Source: Phycisphaerales bacterium
GTDB taxonomy: Bacteria; Planctomycetota; Phycisphaerae; Tepidisphaerales; Tepidisphaeraceae
Assembly: GCA_028288945.1 (NCBI GenBank)
Contig: JAQGHH010000181.1
Location: 1 to 5,274, forward strand
Reading direction: 5' to 3'
DNA: 5,274 nucleotides
Under the pieces are notes generated by a model that was not told the origin of the DNA, made no database searches, and worked only from the letters and a program-made list of their open reading frames with translations. Made by a program: the position numbers and the translations under genes. Shown here piece after piece: positions 4,918-5,274 of the stretch. The first letter of the stretch is position 1, and every line of letters starts with the position of its first letter.

Positions 4918-5274
4918 TTACGTCGAATCACTCGGACCTTGAAAGGGATAGACGGATCCAATCCCCAGCAGCCTCGTCAACTCGTCCAGTGCCGCCCGGC
5001 CTTCGTCGATGAGCCGCGGGTCGGCCAGGTCATCGGCATGGAGATGTTCGCGATAGTGCCGCGTAACCCATGCGACGAGCGCAGCGTATAGCATGTCCGT
5101 GAGAAATACCCCGGGAGCGACCGCCGCAATTTGCGCTTCGGTAAGCACGACCCGCAGCCGCAGGCACGCGGGCCCACCGCCGTTGCGCATGCTGTGTCGA
5201 ACGTCCACGAAATGCACGGACTTCACCGGCGTGCGCGACTCGACAAGCTTCTCCAGAAACGCCCGGCTGCCGGC
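4918..5274 (-). CDS. astB: N-succinylarginine dihydrolase, C-terminal part; 5' end outside window
   Basis: AstB hydrolyses N2-succinylarginine to N2-succinylornithine, two ammonia and CO2, the second step of the arginine succinyltransferase pathway, in the cytosol. The visible 118 residues are the C-terminal quarter and end at TAA 4920-4918. The diagnostic segment is FVDVRHSMRNGGGPACLRLR, whose Cys is the catalytic nucleophile (Cys365 in E. coli AstB, numbering from memory). The rest also fits the family: a helix LYAALVAWVTRHYREHL, then DLADPRLIDEGRAALDELT and the C-terminal LGIGSVYPFQ. The frame stays open to the window edge upstream of GTG 5226, so that GTG is an internal valine, not a start. 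The earlier catalytic Glu and His cannot be seen. No other ast gene is in view; the next gene downstream is 449 bp away and unrelated to this pathway. Confidence 0.94.
   Translation of the reverse strand, partial: AGSRAFLEKLVESRTPVKSVHFVDVRHSMRNGGGPACLRLRVVLTEAQIAAVAPGVFLTDMLYAALVAWVTRHYREHLHADDLADPRLIDEGRAALDELTRLLGIGSVYPFQGPSDST

Overview
The window is GC-rich, gene-dense bacterial chromosome. All four recognisable protein genes lie on the minus strand, so transcription runs from high to low coordinates. Codon use with G/C third positions, the gene types, and intergenic spaces full of short GC-rich palindromes ending in GCCAC fit a planctomycete-like bacterium (Planctomycetota). That lineage call is inference; no rRNA or other marker gene is present.

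Layout in transcription order. (1) 5274-4918: C-terminal 118 residues of N-succinylarginine dihydrolase (astB), arginine catabolism; the 5' part is outside the window. (2) 4917-4469: a 449-bp space with two palindromes and, on the plus strand, a possible 42-codon proline-rich small gene with a Shine-Dalgarno-like site. (3) 4468-3227: a 413-aa protein joining an N-terminal cobalamin (B12)-binding domain to a G3E/MeaB-type GTPase. (4) 3226-3002: a 225-bp space packed with palindromes. (5) 3001-1238: a 587-aa catalytic acyl-CoA mutase of the methylmalonyl-CoA mutase family. (6) 1237-1034: a 204-bp space holding a perfect 23-bp inverted repeat whose arms are each a hairpin. (7) 1033-1: N-terminal 344 residues of an M17 leucyl aminopeptidase (pepA); the 3' part is outside the window.

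The main point of interest is the pair (3)+(5). Together they carry, in order, every domain of IcmF, the fused isobutyryl-CoA mutase (B12 domain, G-protein chaperone, mutase), but as two polypeptides separated by a mosaic of palindromic repeats. The two genes are in the same reading frame and the space is an exact multiple of three, but it contains stop codons. The mutase has Phe at the position of methylmalonyl-CoA mutase Tyr89 and Gln at the position of Arg207. This is the isobutyryl-CoA-type signature, so a 'methylmalonyl-CoA mutase' label would probably be wrong. The two proteins most likely act as one adenosylcobalamin-dependent complex that rearranges branched and linear acyl-CoAs, for example in valine or fatty-acid breakdown. 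With astB and pepA the neighbourhood leans toward peptide and amino-acid catabolism, but the wide repeat-filled spaces argue against one tight operon.

A second theme is small repeats. At least five copies of an oriented hairpin (8-bp stem, 3-nt loop, mostly with a GCCAC tail) sit in the spaces, with compensating stem changes between copies. A separate AT-rich element with a 7-bp period lies inside pepA and adds an in-frame loop next to the metal-binding site.
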